Source of the DNA: an uncultured Opitutales bacterium
Lineage (GTDB): Bacteria; Verrucomicrobiota; Verrucomicrobiia; Opitutales; Coraliomargaritaceae
DNA: 64,000 nt
NCBI GenBank assembly: GCA_937775295.1
Contig: CALKBZ010000005.1
Coordinates: 87,871-151,870 of the forward strand
Direction of reading: 5' to 3'
Of this stretch, positions 26,721 through 36,909 are shown piece after piece (within the stretch, counting starts at the first letter, position 1; each line of letters opens with the position of its first letter). The notes beneath the pieces were generated by a model. The model saw nothing but the letters and a program-made list of their open reading frames with translations, searched no databases and was not told where the DNA came from. The position numbers and the translations under genes are program-made.

Positions 26721-27773
26721 ATGATCATCTTCAGTATATTTCGAGAAGTGCTGCGGCGTCCCTTGGGGGCAGTGTCGTTAGCGGTCTTGGTTGCCCTGTA
26801 TGCGGCGGCTGTGTTTGCGGATTTCTTCGCGCCGTATGCGACCAATGAACAAGACCTAGATCGCACGTATCATCCGCCCACAGCGTTGTTCTTTCAGGAT
26901 GGTGGCCTGCAAGTTCAGGCCTACGAATTAGTCGATCCGACCGAGGCGAAGTATGAAAAAGTCGTGGGGCAGGGGTATCCGATCCATTTCTTTGGCAAGG
27001 GTTTTGAATATCGTTTTCTTGGGCTGTTTAAGACGCAGCGTCATTTGTTTACGATCCAAGAGGACGCTGGTCGAGTGTATCTGCTTGGTAGTGATTCAAC
27101 TGGGCGCGATGTGTTCTCGCGGTTGATCTTCGGCTCCCGTGTGTCGCTGTTCATTGGGCTGCTCGGTATCACGATTACCACGACACTCGGATTTCTTGTC
27201 GGTGGTTTAAGCGGTTACTTTGGTGGTCGAATGGATTTTGTAGCGATGCGCTTAGTCGAATTTATGATGGCGATGCCGGGGCTCTATTTGTTGTTGGCTT
27301 TACGCTCTGCGCTGGCGCCGCACTTCGCTTCCGATCAGATGTTTTTCGTGATCATTCTGATTCTGTCTTTAATCGGTTGGGCTGGTACCGCGCGTGTGCT
27401 GCGGGGCATGACGCTCTCACTTCGGCAAAATCAATATGTGATGGCGGCTGAAAGTATGGGGCAGTCGCCAGTGGTGATCTTACGGAAGCATATTTTGCCC
27501 AATCTGGTGAGTTATCTGTTGGTGGCCGCGACCCTCTCGATCCCCGGCTATATTTTAGGTGAAGCGGCTCTGTCATTTTTAGGGCTCGGTATTCAAGAAC
27601 CCTCGGCATCTTGGGGGCTGATGCTCTCACAAGCGCAGGATGTGAAGGTGTTTTATTTGAACTTCTGGTGGCTATTAACGCCGGGCTTTGCGATCTTTGT
27701 CACAGTAATTGCATACAACGTGCTCGGCGATGTGTTGCGCGATGTGGTCGATCCGAAAATGAAAACGCGCTAG
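26721..27773 (+). CDS. Peptide ABC transporter permease (OppC/DppC type)
   Basis: Second permease, 350 aa. After the first membrane helix there is an unusually long periplasmic insert of about 100 residues (TYHPPTALFFQDGGLQVQAY to YLLGSDSTGRDVFSRLIFGSR), as seen in OppC-N type proteins. The EAA loop is YVMAAESMGQSPVVILRKHILPNLVSYL, and GEAALSFLGLGIQEPSASWG follows. The gene starts 1 base after the oppB-type stop. It ends 53 bases before the first ATPase gene. Confidence 0.95.
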   Translation: MIIFSIFREVLRRPLGAVSLAVLVALYAAAVFADFFAPYATNEQDLDRTYHPPTALFFQDGGLQVQAYELVDPTEAKYEKVVGQGYPIHFFGKGFEYRFLGLFKTQRHLFTIQEDAGRVYLLGSDSTGRDVFSRLIFGSRVSLFIGLLGITITTTLGFLVGGLSGYFGGRMDFVAMRLVEFMMAMPGLYLLLALRSALAPHFASDQMFFVIILILSLIGWAGTARVLRGMTLSLRQNQYVMAAESMGQSPVVILRKHILPNLVSYLLVAATLSIPGYILGEAALSFLGLGIQEPSASWGLMLSQAQDVKVFYLNFWWLLTPGFAIFVTVIAYNVLGDVLRDVVDPKMKTR

Positions 27774-27826
27774 CTTTAAGTTGAGCGTTGTCAGTTGAAT
27801 GTTGAATGTTGAATGTGTGTGAACTG

Positions 27827-28666
27827 ATGTCTGAATTATTAAAAGTTTCTGATCTGCGGATCGCCTTTCATTCGCGTGGCGAATCCAATGAGGTGGTGCA
27901 TGGGATCGATTTTTCAATCGACGCAGGTGGGAAGACGGTGGCGATTCTAGGTGAGAGTGGTAGTGGTAAGAGCGTCACTTGTATGTCGCTCACTCGCTTA
28001 TTGCCAGAGGCGCCGACCTGCACCGTGAGTGGTGAAATACTGTTTGAAGGAAAAAATGTGCTGGAGATGGATCGTGAAACAATTCGTGGCGTGCGCGGCA
28101 ATGGCATCGCATACATTTTTCAAGAGGCGTCGGCCTCGCTGAACCCAGTTTTTACCGTGGGGCATCAAATCGCGGAAGCAGTCAAATTGCACCGGGCCGA
28201 TATCACGAATGTGAAGGGACGCGTGGTTGAGCTGTTGGAGCTGGTTGGGATTCGCGATGCCGCGCAACGCTACAAGGCCTATCCGCACGAGATGAGTGGT
28301 GGCATGCAGCAGCGTGTGATGATTGCGATGGCGTTGGCTTGCGAGCCGAAGCTATTGGTCGCTGATGAACCGACGACCGCGTTGGATGTGACCATTCAGG
28401 CGCAGATTATGGATCTGCTGCGCGAGTTGCGTGCAAAGCTCGGCATGAGCATCGTCTTGATCACGCACAACTTCGGCATCGTCAAAGGCTTCGCCGACGA
28501 GGTGATCGTGATGTTTCGTGGTGAAATTGTTGAGCAGGGCCCCGTGGATGAGGTGCTGAACAACCCGCAACATCCTTATACGAAAGCGTTGATCGCATGT
28601 ATTCCAAAGCTGGGCGCGAAGCAGCACCGCCTGACAACAATTGATAAGGAGATGGCGCTGGATTAA
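27827..28666 (+). CDS. Peptide ABC transporter ATP-binding protein (OppD/DppD type)
   Basis: ATPase subunit, 279 aa. Walker A is GESGSGKS, the signature is [16 protein letters not shown], Walker B is [13 protein letters not shown] and the switch His lies in ITHNFGIV. The oligopeptide-type C-terminal extension [19 protein letters not shown] is present, although the rest of the usual tail with Cys residues is short. The ATG at 27827 is chosen; one 21 bases upstream falls in a small direct repeat (GTTGAAT three times, about 27795-27815). The partner ATPase is displaced by a 432-base insert. Confidence 0.94.
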   Translation: MSELLKVSDLRIAFHSRGESNEVVHGIDFSIDAGGKTVAILGESGSGKSVTCMSLTRLLPEAPTCTVSGEILFEGKNVLEMDRETIRGVRGNGIAYIFQEASASLNPVFTVGHQIAEAVKLHRADITNVKGRVVELLELVGIRDAAQRYKAYPHEMSGGMQQRVMIAMALACEPKLLVADEPTTALDVTIQAQIMDLLRELRAKLGMSIVLITHNFGIVKGFADEVIVMFRGEIVEQGPVDEVLNNPQHPYTKALIACIPKLGAKQHRLTTIDKEMALD

Positions 28667-28678
28667 CGCCTGCGGCGA

Positions 28679-28724
<46 letters not shown>

Positions 28725-28732
28725 CTAGTGAA

Positions 28733-28750
28733 ACAGACATTCCTGTCTGT
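28733..28750. repeat. Palindromic element ACAGACA-TTCC-TGTCTGT
   Basis: A perfect 7-bp hairpin with a TTCC loop. Its core GACATTCCTGTCTG is the exact reverse complement of 2311-2324, and both copies have CAGGATT nearby in the same relative orientation, so it is probably an interspersed repeat of this genome. Confidence 0.6.
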
Positions 28751-28803
28751 CTAATCCTGAAGCCAGCACGACGCAATGCGCCGCGAGACGCGGCTGCGTC
28801 ACG

Positions 28804-28992
28804 TTACCGAAATCGCTTCTGCTCCGGCATGTAGTCGTAGCCAGCCGCTGCGAGTCGCTCGGTGAGGATGCCGGCATCGAGGTCGTGTGTTTTGCAGAGA
28901 TCGTCTAAGGATTTGCAGTGATTGCGGATCATGGTGTTGACCACGCCGACCAGCAGGTGCGGATCCATTGTTTGATAGGTGCTCAAGTCCAT
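28804..28992 (-). CDS. DUF4250-family small protein, antisense inside the transporter cluster
   Basis: A 62-aa protein matching my recollection of DUF4250: MDPHLLVGVVNTMIRNHCKSLDDLCKTHDLDAGILTERLAAAGYDYMPEQKRFR, with the characteristic VNT.iRd start and YdY.PEQ.rFR ending. The function is unknown. The ATG at 28992 (MDLSTYQTMDP) fits family length; starts at 28968 or 29034 are also possible. It lies on the opposite strand between the two transporter ATPase genes, which is an odd position and suggests insertion. Confidence 0.75.
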   Translation of the reverse strand: MDLSTYQTMDPHLLVGVVNTMIRNHCKSLDDLCKTHDLDAGILTERLAAAGYDYMPEQKRFR

Positions 28993-29098
28993 TGATTGGT
29001 AGGCTAGGCATCTGTGTTTGTGTGACAAGTGCAACTTGTTCTCCGAATCAAAGGTTGCGAATCTATTTCTGACGTCACATTTTGGCTAATTCATCGAC

Positions 29099-29908
<810 letters not shown>

Positions 29909-29991
29909 CCAAGCGGATAATTGCCCGCGAAGGGATGCCATTTACGCTTCGTCCCATCCTTATTCAAATACCAGCAGTGTGTGAGTTTTTT

Positions 29992-30065
29992 ACGCAAAGG
30001 TGCAGAGACGCAAAGGGTTGTGTAGTCTGGGATACGTCAGAGTCAGCTTTGCGACTTAGCGTCTT
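29992..30065. repeat. Inverted CGCAAAG-type repeat
   Basis: ACGCAAAGGTGCAGAGACGCAAAGG (29992-30016) and CTTTGCGACTTAGCGTCTT (30047-30065) are imperfect inverted copies. A further degenerate copy, CCGCAGAGGACGCAGAG, is at 30129-30145. Repeats built on (A/G)CGCAAAG occur widely in bacterial intergenic DNA (from memory). It lies between convergent oppF-type and recQ genes. Confidence 0.55.
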
Positions 30066-30179
30066 GAAGCCGCCCGCGGCTGGGCGTGAGGACTTTTTAT
30101 GAATGGATTGGAGGCGACGTGGGGTTTCCCGCAGAGGACGCAGAGAAAAGATGCCCTCTTATATCAACTGTGGCTTCTG

Positions 30180-32102
30180 TTATGCCTGTGATCGGGCTTC
30201 TAGCACTTCGGCAAAGGCGACATCAGAACAGCTACCGAACTGCTTATTTCCCCGTAAGCCACGGGTTGCTGAAACTGCTGGCGAATTGAGGCCGCAGAGA
30301 AAGCGGGCTTGTTGTCGCGGGCGGGCGAGGGCTTTGGTGTTTTGCTCTGTTAGTGCGGTGAAGTTGCTTAGGTCGTAGTTTGTGATACTCGCACGCTGGC
30401 GTAGTGGCATGTGTGCGGAGGAATCGCCTAGGCAGATCCCGCAATGGCCACAGGGCTCGATCGTTTCGCCGAAATAGTCGAGTAACTTGCCTGTGAGGCA
30501 GTGATCACTTTGAGCGTAATTCAGCATCGACTCGATGCGATTAATCTCCACCTGTTCGTGCTGACTGAACGTGTCTTGTAACTGCTGGCAGAGTTCAGGG
30601 ATATCGACGTCTTGTTGTAAGCGGCGAAAGCGTTGGCGGTAGCCTGCGAGTTGAAGTTCGGCGAGGCCTTTGTGCTGTAGGCTGTCGATTGCACGCAAGA
30701 TGACGCTGCGTTGTTGGCCGGTGTGCGCGATCGCTTTGTCGATATCTAAGCTGATCCACTTGCGGGCTTTGGTGCAGCAGCTAAAGATCTTGCGGATAAA
30801 CGCCGCTTGCTTCTCTGGATACTGTGCTAAGATCTCGGCGCTACTGCCAATCGGTGCAAAGCGTATACTGCCATAGTAATGACCTTCGGCGCGGATAATG
30901 CCTTTTAACTCCAGGCGAGTGAGCAAGGTGTTGACCACTAGCTGACGGATGTCGTGGCGGCGCGAGAGGTCGGTAATCGCGATGTCGATTTCATCATCGG
31001 AGCCGAGGAGTTCGGTGACGATCGATGTGATGCTCTCGGGGTCAGGCGTGTCGCCATAGACGAAATTTTCCAATGCCGTGCAGTCGTCGGCGCAGGCGAA
31101 CAGTTCGCAGGTCGAAGGCGCTCCATCACGTCCAGCGCGGCCGATTTCTTGCATGTAGCTTTCATAGCCTTTGGCCATGTGATAGTGATAAACGTAGCGA
31201 ATGTCGGACTTATCCACGCCCATGCCAAACGCAATCGTGGCGCAAATGATCGGCACTTCGCCGTTCATAAACGCGTCTTGAGTGGCGACGCGTTGCTCGG
31301 ATTTCATGCCCGCGTGGTAGGCCTTGGCGTCAAAGCCCGCTTTGACGAGCCGCTCCGCGACTTCTTCGGCATGGCGTTGCAGGCTGACGTAAATGATGGT
31401 CGATCCGGCGGGGCGCTCGCGAAGGCGTTGCTCTAAGATCGCGGGACGCTCAGCATCGCTGCAACTCGTAATGCGCAGCTCTAAATTTGGCCGATGGAAT
31501 CCAGTGTTGACGATGTCGCCATCGGCAATGTCGAAGGCACGCGCCATATCATCGGAGACTTGTGGCGTCGCCGTGGCGGTGAGCGCGAGTACGCGTTCGA
31601 CCTTAAGCTCCTTAGCCGCGTTGGCCAATTTTAGGTAGTCGGGTCTGAAATTATGGCCCCAGGATGAGATGCAGTGCGCCTCATCCACCGCCAATAGACT
31701 AATGGGGAGTCCATGGATGAGATTGAGGAAACGTTCGTTACCTAGCCGTTCCGGAGCGACAAAGAGCAGCTTTAGTTGGCCGCCACGAATGTCTTGAGTG
31801 ACGCGGCGGTAAGTTTCCTCGTCGAGGCTCGAGTCCAAGCGTTCCGCTGCAATACCGCGTGCCTGTAGGCTGTCGATCTGATCTTTCATCAGCGCCAGCA
31901 GCGGCGAGACGACTAAGGTCAGCCCCGGTAGCAGCAGGGCAGGCAATTGATAGCATAGGCTTTTGCCCGAGCCGGTCGGAAAGATCGCGCTAGCACTGCG
32001 CCCCTCGAGTAGCGTCTGAATGACCTGTTCTTGCCCTGGTCGAAAGGTCTCAAACCCAAATGTCGCTTTTAGAAGTGAGTGTGGGTCGGTCGAAGGTGTC
32101 AT
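30180..32102 (-). CDS. recQ: RecQ-family ATP-dependent DNA helicase
   Basis: 3'-5' DNA helicase for recombination and fork repair. Motifs in order: [20 protein letters not shown] (motif 0), FPTGSGKS (Walker A), [19 protein letters not shown] (DEAH), [11 protein letters not shown], the second RecA domain with [18 protein letters not shown] and [10 protein letters not shown]. The zinc-binding cysteines follow in the C-terminal domain, including [10 protein letters not shown]. The ATG at 32102 ([11 protein letters not shown]) is preferred. At 640 aa it has a C-terminus that departs from E. coli RecQ, with no clear HRDC. The last 60 residues are low in conservation. Confidence 0.93.
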   Translation of the reverse strand: MTPSTDPHSLLKATFGFETFRPGQEQVIQTLLEGRSASAIFPTGSGKSLCYQLPALLLPGLTLVVSPLLALMKDQIDSLQARGIAAERLDSSLDEETYRRVTQDIRGGQLKLLFVAPERLGNERFLNLIHGLPISLLAVDEAHCISSWGHNFRPDYLKLANAAKELKVERVLALTATATPQVSDDMARAFDIADGDIVNTGFHRPNLELRITSCSDAERPAILEQRLRERPAGSTIIYVSLQRHAEEVAERLVKAGFDAKAYHAGMKSEQRVATQDAFMNGEVPIICATIAFGMGVDKSDIRYVYHYHMAKGYESYMQEIGRAGRDGAPSTCELFACADDCTALENFVYGDTPDPESITSIVTELLGSDDEIDIAITDLSRRHDIRQLVVNTLLTRLELKGIIRAEGHYYGSIRFAPIGSSAEILAQYPEKQAAFIRKIFSCCTKARKWISLDIDKAIAHTGQQRSVILRAIDSLQHKGLAELQLAGYRQRFRRLQQDVDIPELCQQLQDTFSQHEQVEINRIESMLNYAQSDHCLTGKLLDYFGETIEPCGHCGICLGDSSAHMPLRQRASITNYDLSNFTALTEQNTKALARPRQQARFLCGLNSPAVSATRGLRGNKQFGSCSDVAFAEVLEARSQA

Positions 32103-32185
32103 GGTCACGATGAATGTAAAATATGCTGAATGAAGTGATTTGTCTTTTTGCGGAAAAGGCAATTTTTAGCGAGTCTCGTTTAACG

Positions 32186-32211
32186 TATCAATTTATCCTG
32201 ATATGTTGATA
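32186..32211. promoter_or_regulatory. Palindrome in the recQ-metK spacer
   Basis: TATCAA-TT-TATC-CT-GATA-TG-TTGATA is a nested inverted repeat of 26 bases (10 paired). It lies between the divergent recQ and metK starts, 44 bases before the metK ATG, where an operator would be expected. The AT-rich sequence and small centre fit a protein-binding site better than a terminator. Confidence 0.4.
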
Positions 32212-32254
32212 AGTTCCTTGATTAATCTAAATGAATGGCAATAGTGACTGGCTT

Positions 32255-33418
32255 ATGAGTAAAAACTTCATTTTTTCCTCCGAGTCTGTTGGTGAGGGCC
32301 ATCCAGACAAAGTAGCTGATTATATTTCTGATAGCGTATTGGACGCATGCCTTGAGCAGGATCCGCAAAGCCGCGTGGCTTGTGAGACATTGGTCAAGAG
32401 TAACTGCGTGTTTCTTGCCGGCGAAATTACCACCAACGCGAAGCTTAACTACGAAGAAATCGTGCGCCAAGCGATTCGTGAGATTGGCTACACCAACGCC
32501 GACGATATTTTCCATGCCGATAAGGTTTTTATTTCCAATATTCTGACAGCTCAGTCCTCTGACATTGCTCAAGGCGTCAATGCGGCCAAAGCCGCGGGCA
32601 AGAATAGCGCTGAACAAGGAGCAGGGGACCAAGGCATCATGTTTGGCTATGCCTGTAACCAAACGCCAGAACTCATGCCAGCACCTGTGATGTACGCACA
32701 TCACTTGCTCCGTGAGATGGCGCATCAGCGTAAGAATGTGAAGATTCCTTGGCTGCGCCCTGATGTGAAGGGCCAAGTCGCGCTCGAGTATGTTGACGGC
32801 AAGCCGGTTGCTATTAAGAACGTGGTGATCTCTACGCAGCACGCTGCAGACGTAAAACACGCTGAGATTAAAGAGTTTTGCATCGAGCAGGTGATCCGCA
32901 AGGTGCTGCCTGCTGAGCTATTAAACGATCAGACCGAATATTTGATCAACCCGACTGGCAACTTTGTTATCGGCGGTCCTCAGGGCGATGCGGGTCTTAC
33001 GGGGCGTAAGATCATCGTTGATACCTACGGCGGCTGGGCACGTCACGGCGGGGGTGCTTTCTCTGGTAAAGATCCTTCGAAGGTCGATCGCTCGGCGGCA
33101 TATTTCACACGTTGGGTGGCGAAAAACATCGTCGCGGCGGGTCTCGCAGATACTTGCGAACTCGAAGTCGCCTATGCGATTGGTCATCCTTACCCGACCA
33201 GTATTCACGTGGATACATTTGGCACTGGCATTGTCAGCGATGAGAAAATCGCCGCCGCAGCGCAAAAAGTATTTAGCTTCAAGCCAGCCGACATCGTCAC
33301 CCAGCTCGATCTACTGCGCCCGATCTACCGCGAGACCACTCACTATGGGCACTTTGCGAAGCAACATCTCCCTTGGGAATCGATCGCCAAAGCGGACGCA
33401 CTCAAGGCCGCATTGTAA
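32255..33418 (+). CDS. metK: S-adenosylmethionine synthase
   Basis: Makes S-adenosylmethionine from Met and ATP. MetK motifs: [20 protein letters not shown], the [12 protein letters not shown] signature, and [18 protein letters not shown]. The ATG at 32255 (MSKNFIF) is where homologues begin; an upstream ATG at 32231 would add eight residues. 387 aa is normal. ahcY, the enzyme that clears the product of SAM-dependent methylation, follows 127 bases downstream. No SAM or SAH riboswitch was seen before either gene. Confidence 0.98.
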   Translation: MSKNFIFSSESVGEGHPDKVADYISDSVLDACLEQDPQSRVACETLVKSNCVFLAGEITTNAKLNYEEIVRQAIREIGYTNADDIFHADKVFISNILTAQSSDIAQGVNAAKAAGKNSAEQGAGDQGIMFGYACNQTPELMPAPVMYAHHLLREMAHQRKNVKIPWLRPDVKGQVALEYVDGKPVAIKNVVISTQHAADVKHAEIKEFCIEQVIRKVLPAELLNDQTEYLINPTGNFVIGGPQGDAGLTGRKIIVDTYGGWARHGGGAFSGKDPSKVDRSAAYFTRWVAKNIVAAGLADTCELEVAYAIGHPYPTSIHVDTFGTGIVSDEKIAAAAQKVFSFKPADIVTQLDLLRPIYRETTHYGHFAKQHLPWESIAKADALKAAL

Positions 33419-33545
33419 TTCATCTGGCCTGCTAAGTGTTGCGAAAAATCGGATTTTCAATTCGAGCATATTGCTAATACTAAGTAAGCTTTGCGTCACC
33501 TTCACGTTCCTTAGCGGGTAAATAAATCTAAACCATTAAAATACT

Positions 33546-34991
33546 ATGAGCACAGACACACTAACAAAAACAGACTACAAAGTCAAAGACATCAACCTTG
33601 CTGACTTCGGTCGCAAAGAAGTCGAGATCGCACAATTCGAGATGCCCGGTCTCATGGCGACCTGCGAGAAATACGCCGCTGAGCAGCCGCTCAAGGGCGT
33701 ACGTATCATGGGCTCCTTGCACATGACGATTCAGACTGCGGTGTTGATCGAAACATTGAAGACGCTCGGCGCTGACGTGCGTTGGTGCTCTTGTAATATT
33801 TTCTCCACCCAAGATCATGCAGCGGCCTACGTCGCGAAGAACCTTGAAGTGCCTGTGTTCGCTTGGAAGGGCGAGACACTCGAAGAATACTGGTGGTGCA
33901 CACAGCAGGCACTCACATGGCCAGACGGTTTGGGCCCTCAACTCATCGTCGACGACGGCGGAGACGCAACACTCTTGATCCACAAAGGCTATGAACTTGA
34001 GGATGGTAGTGACTGGGTGAATACAGCTTCCGACAGTGAAGAAGAGTCCGTAATCAAAGCGCTCCTGAACAACATCCAAGCGGAGAATTTCTCCAATGAT
34101 CATTGGCACAAGATTGTGGAAGACTGGAAAGGTGTTTCTGAAGAAACAACGACTGGCGTGCACCGTCTCTACGAAATGCACAACGCTGGCAAGCTGCTCG
34201 TCCCTGCGATCAATGTAAATGACTCTGTCACTAAGGCGAAGTTTGACAACCTGTATGGTTGCCGCGAATCACTACTTGATGGCATCAAACGTGCAACTGA
34301 CGTAATGATTGCGGGTAAGGTTGGCGTCGTTTGTGGATATGGCGATGTGGGTAAAGGCTGTGCTGCTGCACTTAAGGGTATGGGCGCACAGGTTGTCGTG
34401 ACTGAAGTTGATCCGATTTGTGCACTGCAAGCTGCAATGGAAGGCCACCGCGTACTGACCCTCGAGGACACACTCGGCTGGGGCGATATCTACGTCACCA
34501 CCACTGGTAACTATGGCATTATTACCGCTGACCACATGTCGAAGATGAAGGACCAAGCGATCGTTTGTAATATCGGTCACTTCGATAATGAGATCGGTGT
34601 GGATGCGCTCAATAACATGCCAGGTGTTGAGGTTGAAATGATCAAACCAGACATCCAAGGTGCGGTTGATAAATATACCTTCCCCGATGGCCACAGCATC
34701 TACTTGCTTGCCAAGGGTCGTCTGGTGAACCTCGGTTGTGCCACTGGTCATCCATCTTTCGTGATGTCGAACAGTTTCACTAACCAAGCGCTCGCTCAAA
34801 TTGAGCTTTGGAAGCAGGTCGAGAAATATACACCTGGCGTGTATATCTTGCCGAAGCACATCGATGAGGAAGTGGCTCGTCTGCATCTCAAGAAGATCGG
34901 CTGCAAGCTCACCACTTTGAGTGACGAGCAAGCGGGTTACATCGGTGTCAAGCCGTCTGGCCCCTACAAGTCAGAGCACTACCGCTACTAG
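33546..34991 (+). CDS. ahcY: Adenosylhomocysteinase
   Basis: NAD-dependent hydrolysis of S-adenosylhomocysteine to adenosine and homocysteine. Motifs: [31 protein letters not shown], the dinucleotide fold [27 protein letters not shown], and the C-terminal KSEHYRY that contacts NAD of the neighbouring subunit. It carries the insertion seen in the longer bacterial and plant-like forms (around [16 protein letters not shown]). 481 aa. A terminator that has itself been partly duplicated follows. Confidence 0.98.
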   Translation: MSTDTLTKTDYKVKDINLADFGRKEVEIAQFEMPGLMATCEKYAAEQPLKGVRIMGSLHMTIQTAVLIETLKTLGADVRWCSCNIFSTQDHAAAYVAKNLEVPVFAWKGETLEEYWWCTQQALTWPDGLGPQLIVDDGGDATLLIHKGYELEDGSDWVNTASDSEEESVIKALLNNIQAENFSNDHWHKIVEDWKGVSEETTTGVHRLYEMHNAGKLLVPAINVNDSVTKAKFDNLYGCRESLLDGIKRATDVMIAGKVGVVCGYGDVGKGCAAALKGMGAQVVVTEVDPICALQAAMEGHRVLTLEDTLGWGDIYVTTTGNYGIITADHMSKMKDQAIVCNIGHFDNEIGVDALNNMPGVEVEMIKPDIQGAVDKYTFPDGHSIYLLAKGRLVNLGCATGHPSFVMSNSFTNQALAQIELWKQVEKYTPGVYILPKHIDEEVARLHLKKIGCKLTTLSDEQAGYIGVKPSGPYKSEHYRY

Positions 34992-35017
34992 GCGATTCGA
35001 GGAATTAAGTTTTCAAA

Positions 35018-35045
35018 AGCGTCCTCCTCGGAGGGCGCTTTTTTT
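35018..35045 (+). terminator. Terminator after ahcY
   Basis: AGCGTCCT/AGGGCGCT stem (one T-G pair) with a CCTCGG loop, then seven T. Its 3' half, CTCGGAGGGCGCTTTTTTT, recurs exactly at 35135-35153. Confidence 0.88.
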
Positions 35046-35153
35046 GGGTCGGTGTGAGTCGATTCCCAGAACAGGAGGGTGGGCGACCCGGCCACGGCAT
35101 CGACTCAGCTCACAACGAGGGCGAGTCGCCCCCACTCGGAGGGCGCTTTTTTT
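35027..35153. repeat. 19-bp direct repeats flanking the first 87-bp element
   Basis: CTCGGAGGGCGCTTTTTTT occurs at 35027-35045 and 35135-35153, on either side of copy 1 of the 87-bp element. The left copy is half of the ahcY terminator. The pattern resembles a target duplication, or a tandem duplication of 108 bases. Confidence 0.8.
35051..35137. repeat. 87-bp structured repeat, copy 1
   Basis: Matches 35417-35503 at 85 of 87 positions (differences near the left end and at GAGGG/GAGAG). It can fold: GAGTCGAT (35056-35063) pairs with ATCGACTC, and GGGCGA/TCGCCC forms a second hairpin near the right end. This is a REP-like architecture. Confidence 0.85.
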
Positions 35154-35212
35154 TGGTTCATCGTCATTTACCGGGAAAATACTACTCGATGTCTAATGTG
35201 CCGGCAATTCTG

Positions 35213-35347
35213 TTGGGGAGGGTCGACCTCCGTGTCGACCGCAGGCAGTTTAGAAATCACATTAAAATCCAAGATTATCTATCGGCTGTTATTCATGTCA
35301 GCCACTCCCGCATCGGTACCGGACGACACGGAGGTCATCCCTCCCAA
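35213..35347. repeat. Inverted-repeat unit with GACCTCCGTGTCG arms
   Basis: The left arm (35213-35241) and right arm (35320-35347) are inverted copies with three mismatches and one indel over about 28 bases. The left arm alone contains the palindrome GGTCGAC-CTCCGT-GTCGACC (35221-35240). The 78-base core is AT-rich. Either a small MITE-like unit or two opposed copies of a short repeat. Confidence 0.6.
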
Positions 35348-35416
35348 GAGCCAGATGCGAATCCACCGTCCATCTATACCTTTCCCACTAATCGGCGATG
35401 AACCTTTTTTTTGGTG

Positions 35417-35503
35417 GGTGAGAGTCGATTCCCAGAACAGGAGAGTGGGCGACCCGGCCACGGCATCGACTCAGCTCACAACGAGGGCGAGTCGCCCCCA
35501 CTC
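35417..35503. repeat. 87-bp structured repeat, copy 2
   Basis: Second copy in the same orientation, 366 bases after copy 1. It is likewise preceded by a T-run but has no terminator half on its right side. Confidence 0.85.
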
Positions 35504-35618
35504 CCTTTGACTGCGGGCGTGCCAGTTGCTCGCCCTTCGGTAACCACCTTGAATCACCCCCCCATTTAGATGATGAAAATTCGTGCGCTTTGTGATTAAG
35601 TGCGCTAGTCCTTTTGGT

Positions 35619-36713
35619 ATGCCTAAAAAGACAGCTACCAAGAAAACGACCAAGGCCTACGAGGCACCTCAATTTCTCGTCGATTTACTCGACGCGCGCT
35701 CCCCCACGGGGCACGAATACGAAGCACAAGCAGTGATCGATCGTTATGTTGAACCGAAGGTCGATGCCTATCGTAAAGATACCATGGGCAACCGCTTCGC
35801 CACGGTGAATCCAGATGGCGAACCATCGTTGCTATTTGCTGGGCATATCGACGAGCTCGGCCTGATCATCACCTACATCAACGACAAAGGCTTCGTCTAT
35901 TTCGAGACGCTTGGCGGTCATGATAAGTCGATGATTTCTGGGCGTCGTGTTTCAATTTTGACTAAAGATGGCATCGTCAAAGCAGTGACTGGAAAGCGTG
36001 CCATTCATCTGATGAGCGCAGAAGACCGTAAGAAGGTGCCAGAGACGCACGAGATCTGGATCGATCTCGGCGTCAAGAATAAGGCAGAGGCCGAAGCGCT
36101 GGTCCGGATCGGCGATACCGCGGTCTACGATCAAAGCTTTGAACTCATTCGTGGCAGCGTCGGAGTGGCGCGTGCCTTTGATGATAAAGCGGGAGCCTAC
36201 GCGGTGCTCGAAGCAGTGCTGCGGCTTAAGCAAGAAAAGAAGCTGGTCGCTAGAGTCACTGCCGCCGCCACAACCCAAGAGGAGATTGGTACACGTGGTG
36301 CGATGACCGCTGCGTTCTCTGAGAACCCTGATTTCGCGATTGCAGTGGATGTCGGCCATGCGACCGATTCGCCGGATTGTGATCCGCGCAAATATGGCAA
36401 TTTCATTCAAGGAGGTGGCCCGATTATTTGTCGTGGACCAAATATCAATCCGGTCATTTTCGAAAAGATCGTTGCCTGTGCAGAGAAGAACAAGATTCCG
36501 TATCAGATCGAAGCCGACTCACGCCCGACTGGGACTGATGCACGTGCGATTCAAGTCGCGCAGGCTGGTATCGCCACAGGTCTTCTGTCCATTCCGCTGC
36601 GCTATATGCACACACCCAGCGAGATGGTGGATCTTGAGGATATTGAGCACACCGTGCAATTGTTAGTGGCCGTCGCCAAGTCTCTGAAGAAGAGCGACCG
36701 CGGTGTTTGGTAG
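35619..36713 (+). CDS. M42 family metallo-aminopeptidase
   Basis: Cytoplasmic dinuclear metal aminopeptidase of the FrvX/TET type, which usually forms a dodecameric shell. Metal and catalytic motifs: LFAGHIDELGLIITYI (His-x-Asp), ARAFDDKAGAYAVLEAV (bridging Asp), ATTQEEIGTRGA (catalytic Glu and ligand Glu), AVDVGHATD and MHTPSEMVDL (final His). The ATG at 35619 (MPKKTATKK) is used; the first 15 residues are Lys/Thr-rich and probably disordered. 364 aa. It probably clears small peptides and could complement the peptide importer, but it is not in the same operon. Confidence 0.94.
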   Translation: MPKKTATKKTTKAYEAPQFLVDLLDARSPTGHEYEAQAVIDRYVEPKVDAYRKDTMGNRFATVNPDGEPSLLFAGHIDELGLIITYINDKGFVYFETLGGHDKSMISGRRVSILTKDGIVKAVTGKRAIHLMSAEDRKKVPETHEIWIDLGVKNKAEAEALVRIGDTAVYDQSFELIRGSVGVARAFDDKAGAYAVLEAVLRLKQEKKLVARVTAAATTQEEIGTRGAMTAAFSENPDFAIAVDVGHATDSPDCDPRKYGNFIQGGGPIICRGPNINPVIFEKIVACAEKNKIPYQIEADSRPTGTDARAIQVAQAGIATGLLSIPLRYMHTPSEMVDLEDIEHTVQLLVAVAKSLKKSDRGVW

Positions 36714-36909
36714 CTCATTGCTTTAAATTAACTGACTTCGTTCTGGCAATAACCTCGCCTTAAATGGTGGGGCAGTTTGTTACCATGAATTGGTATAGCT
36801 GTCGCTATCAGTGCAGCAACGCGCCACAGTTCGGTGAGTTTCGCTGCCTGTCTGGTGCCCCTTATTGCAGCGAGATTTTACAGGTTTCCACGACAGTGGT
36901 TGAGTGCAT

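Larger units (their letters stand above)
34992..35618. other. 627-base repeat nest between ahcY and the M42 peptidase gene
   Basis: No gene is supported; open frames here follow the repeats. From left to right it holds the ahcY terminator, an 87-bp element (copy 1), a second copy of the terminator's 3' half, a 135-bp unit bounded by GACCTCCGTGTCG inverted repeats, an 87-bp element (copy 2) and about 115 bases without signal. The composition is GC-rich in the elements and AT-rich between them. Confidence 0.75.

Noticed and set aside
32103..32254. SAM riboswitch before metK
   Set aside because: The spacer is short and AT-rich and lacks any SAM-I, SAM-II or SAM-IV core pattern that I could recognise; only a palindrome is present.
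33419..33545. SAH riboswitch before ahcY
   Set aside because: The conserved GC-rich core expected of an SAH riboswitch is not seen.
35079..35510. 143-codon plus-strand frame through the repeat nest
   Set aside because: It reads straight through both 87-bp repeat copies and the inverted-repeat unit, so it is a product of repeat DNA.
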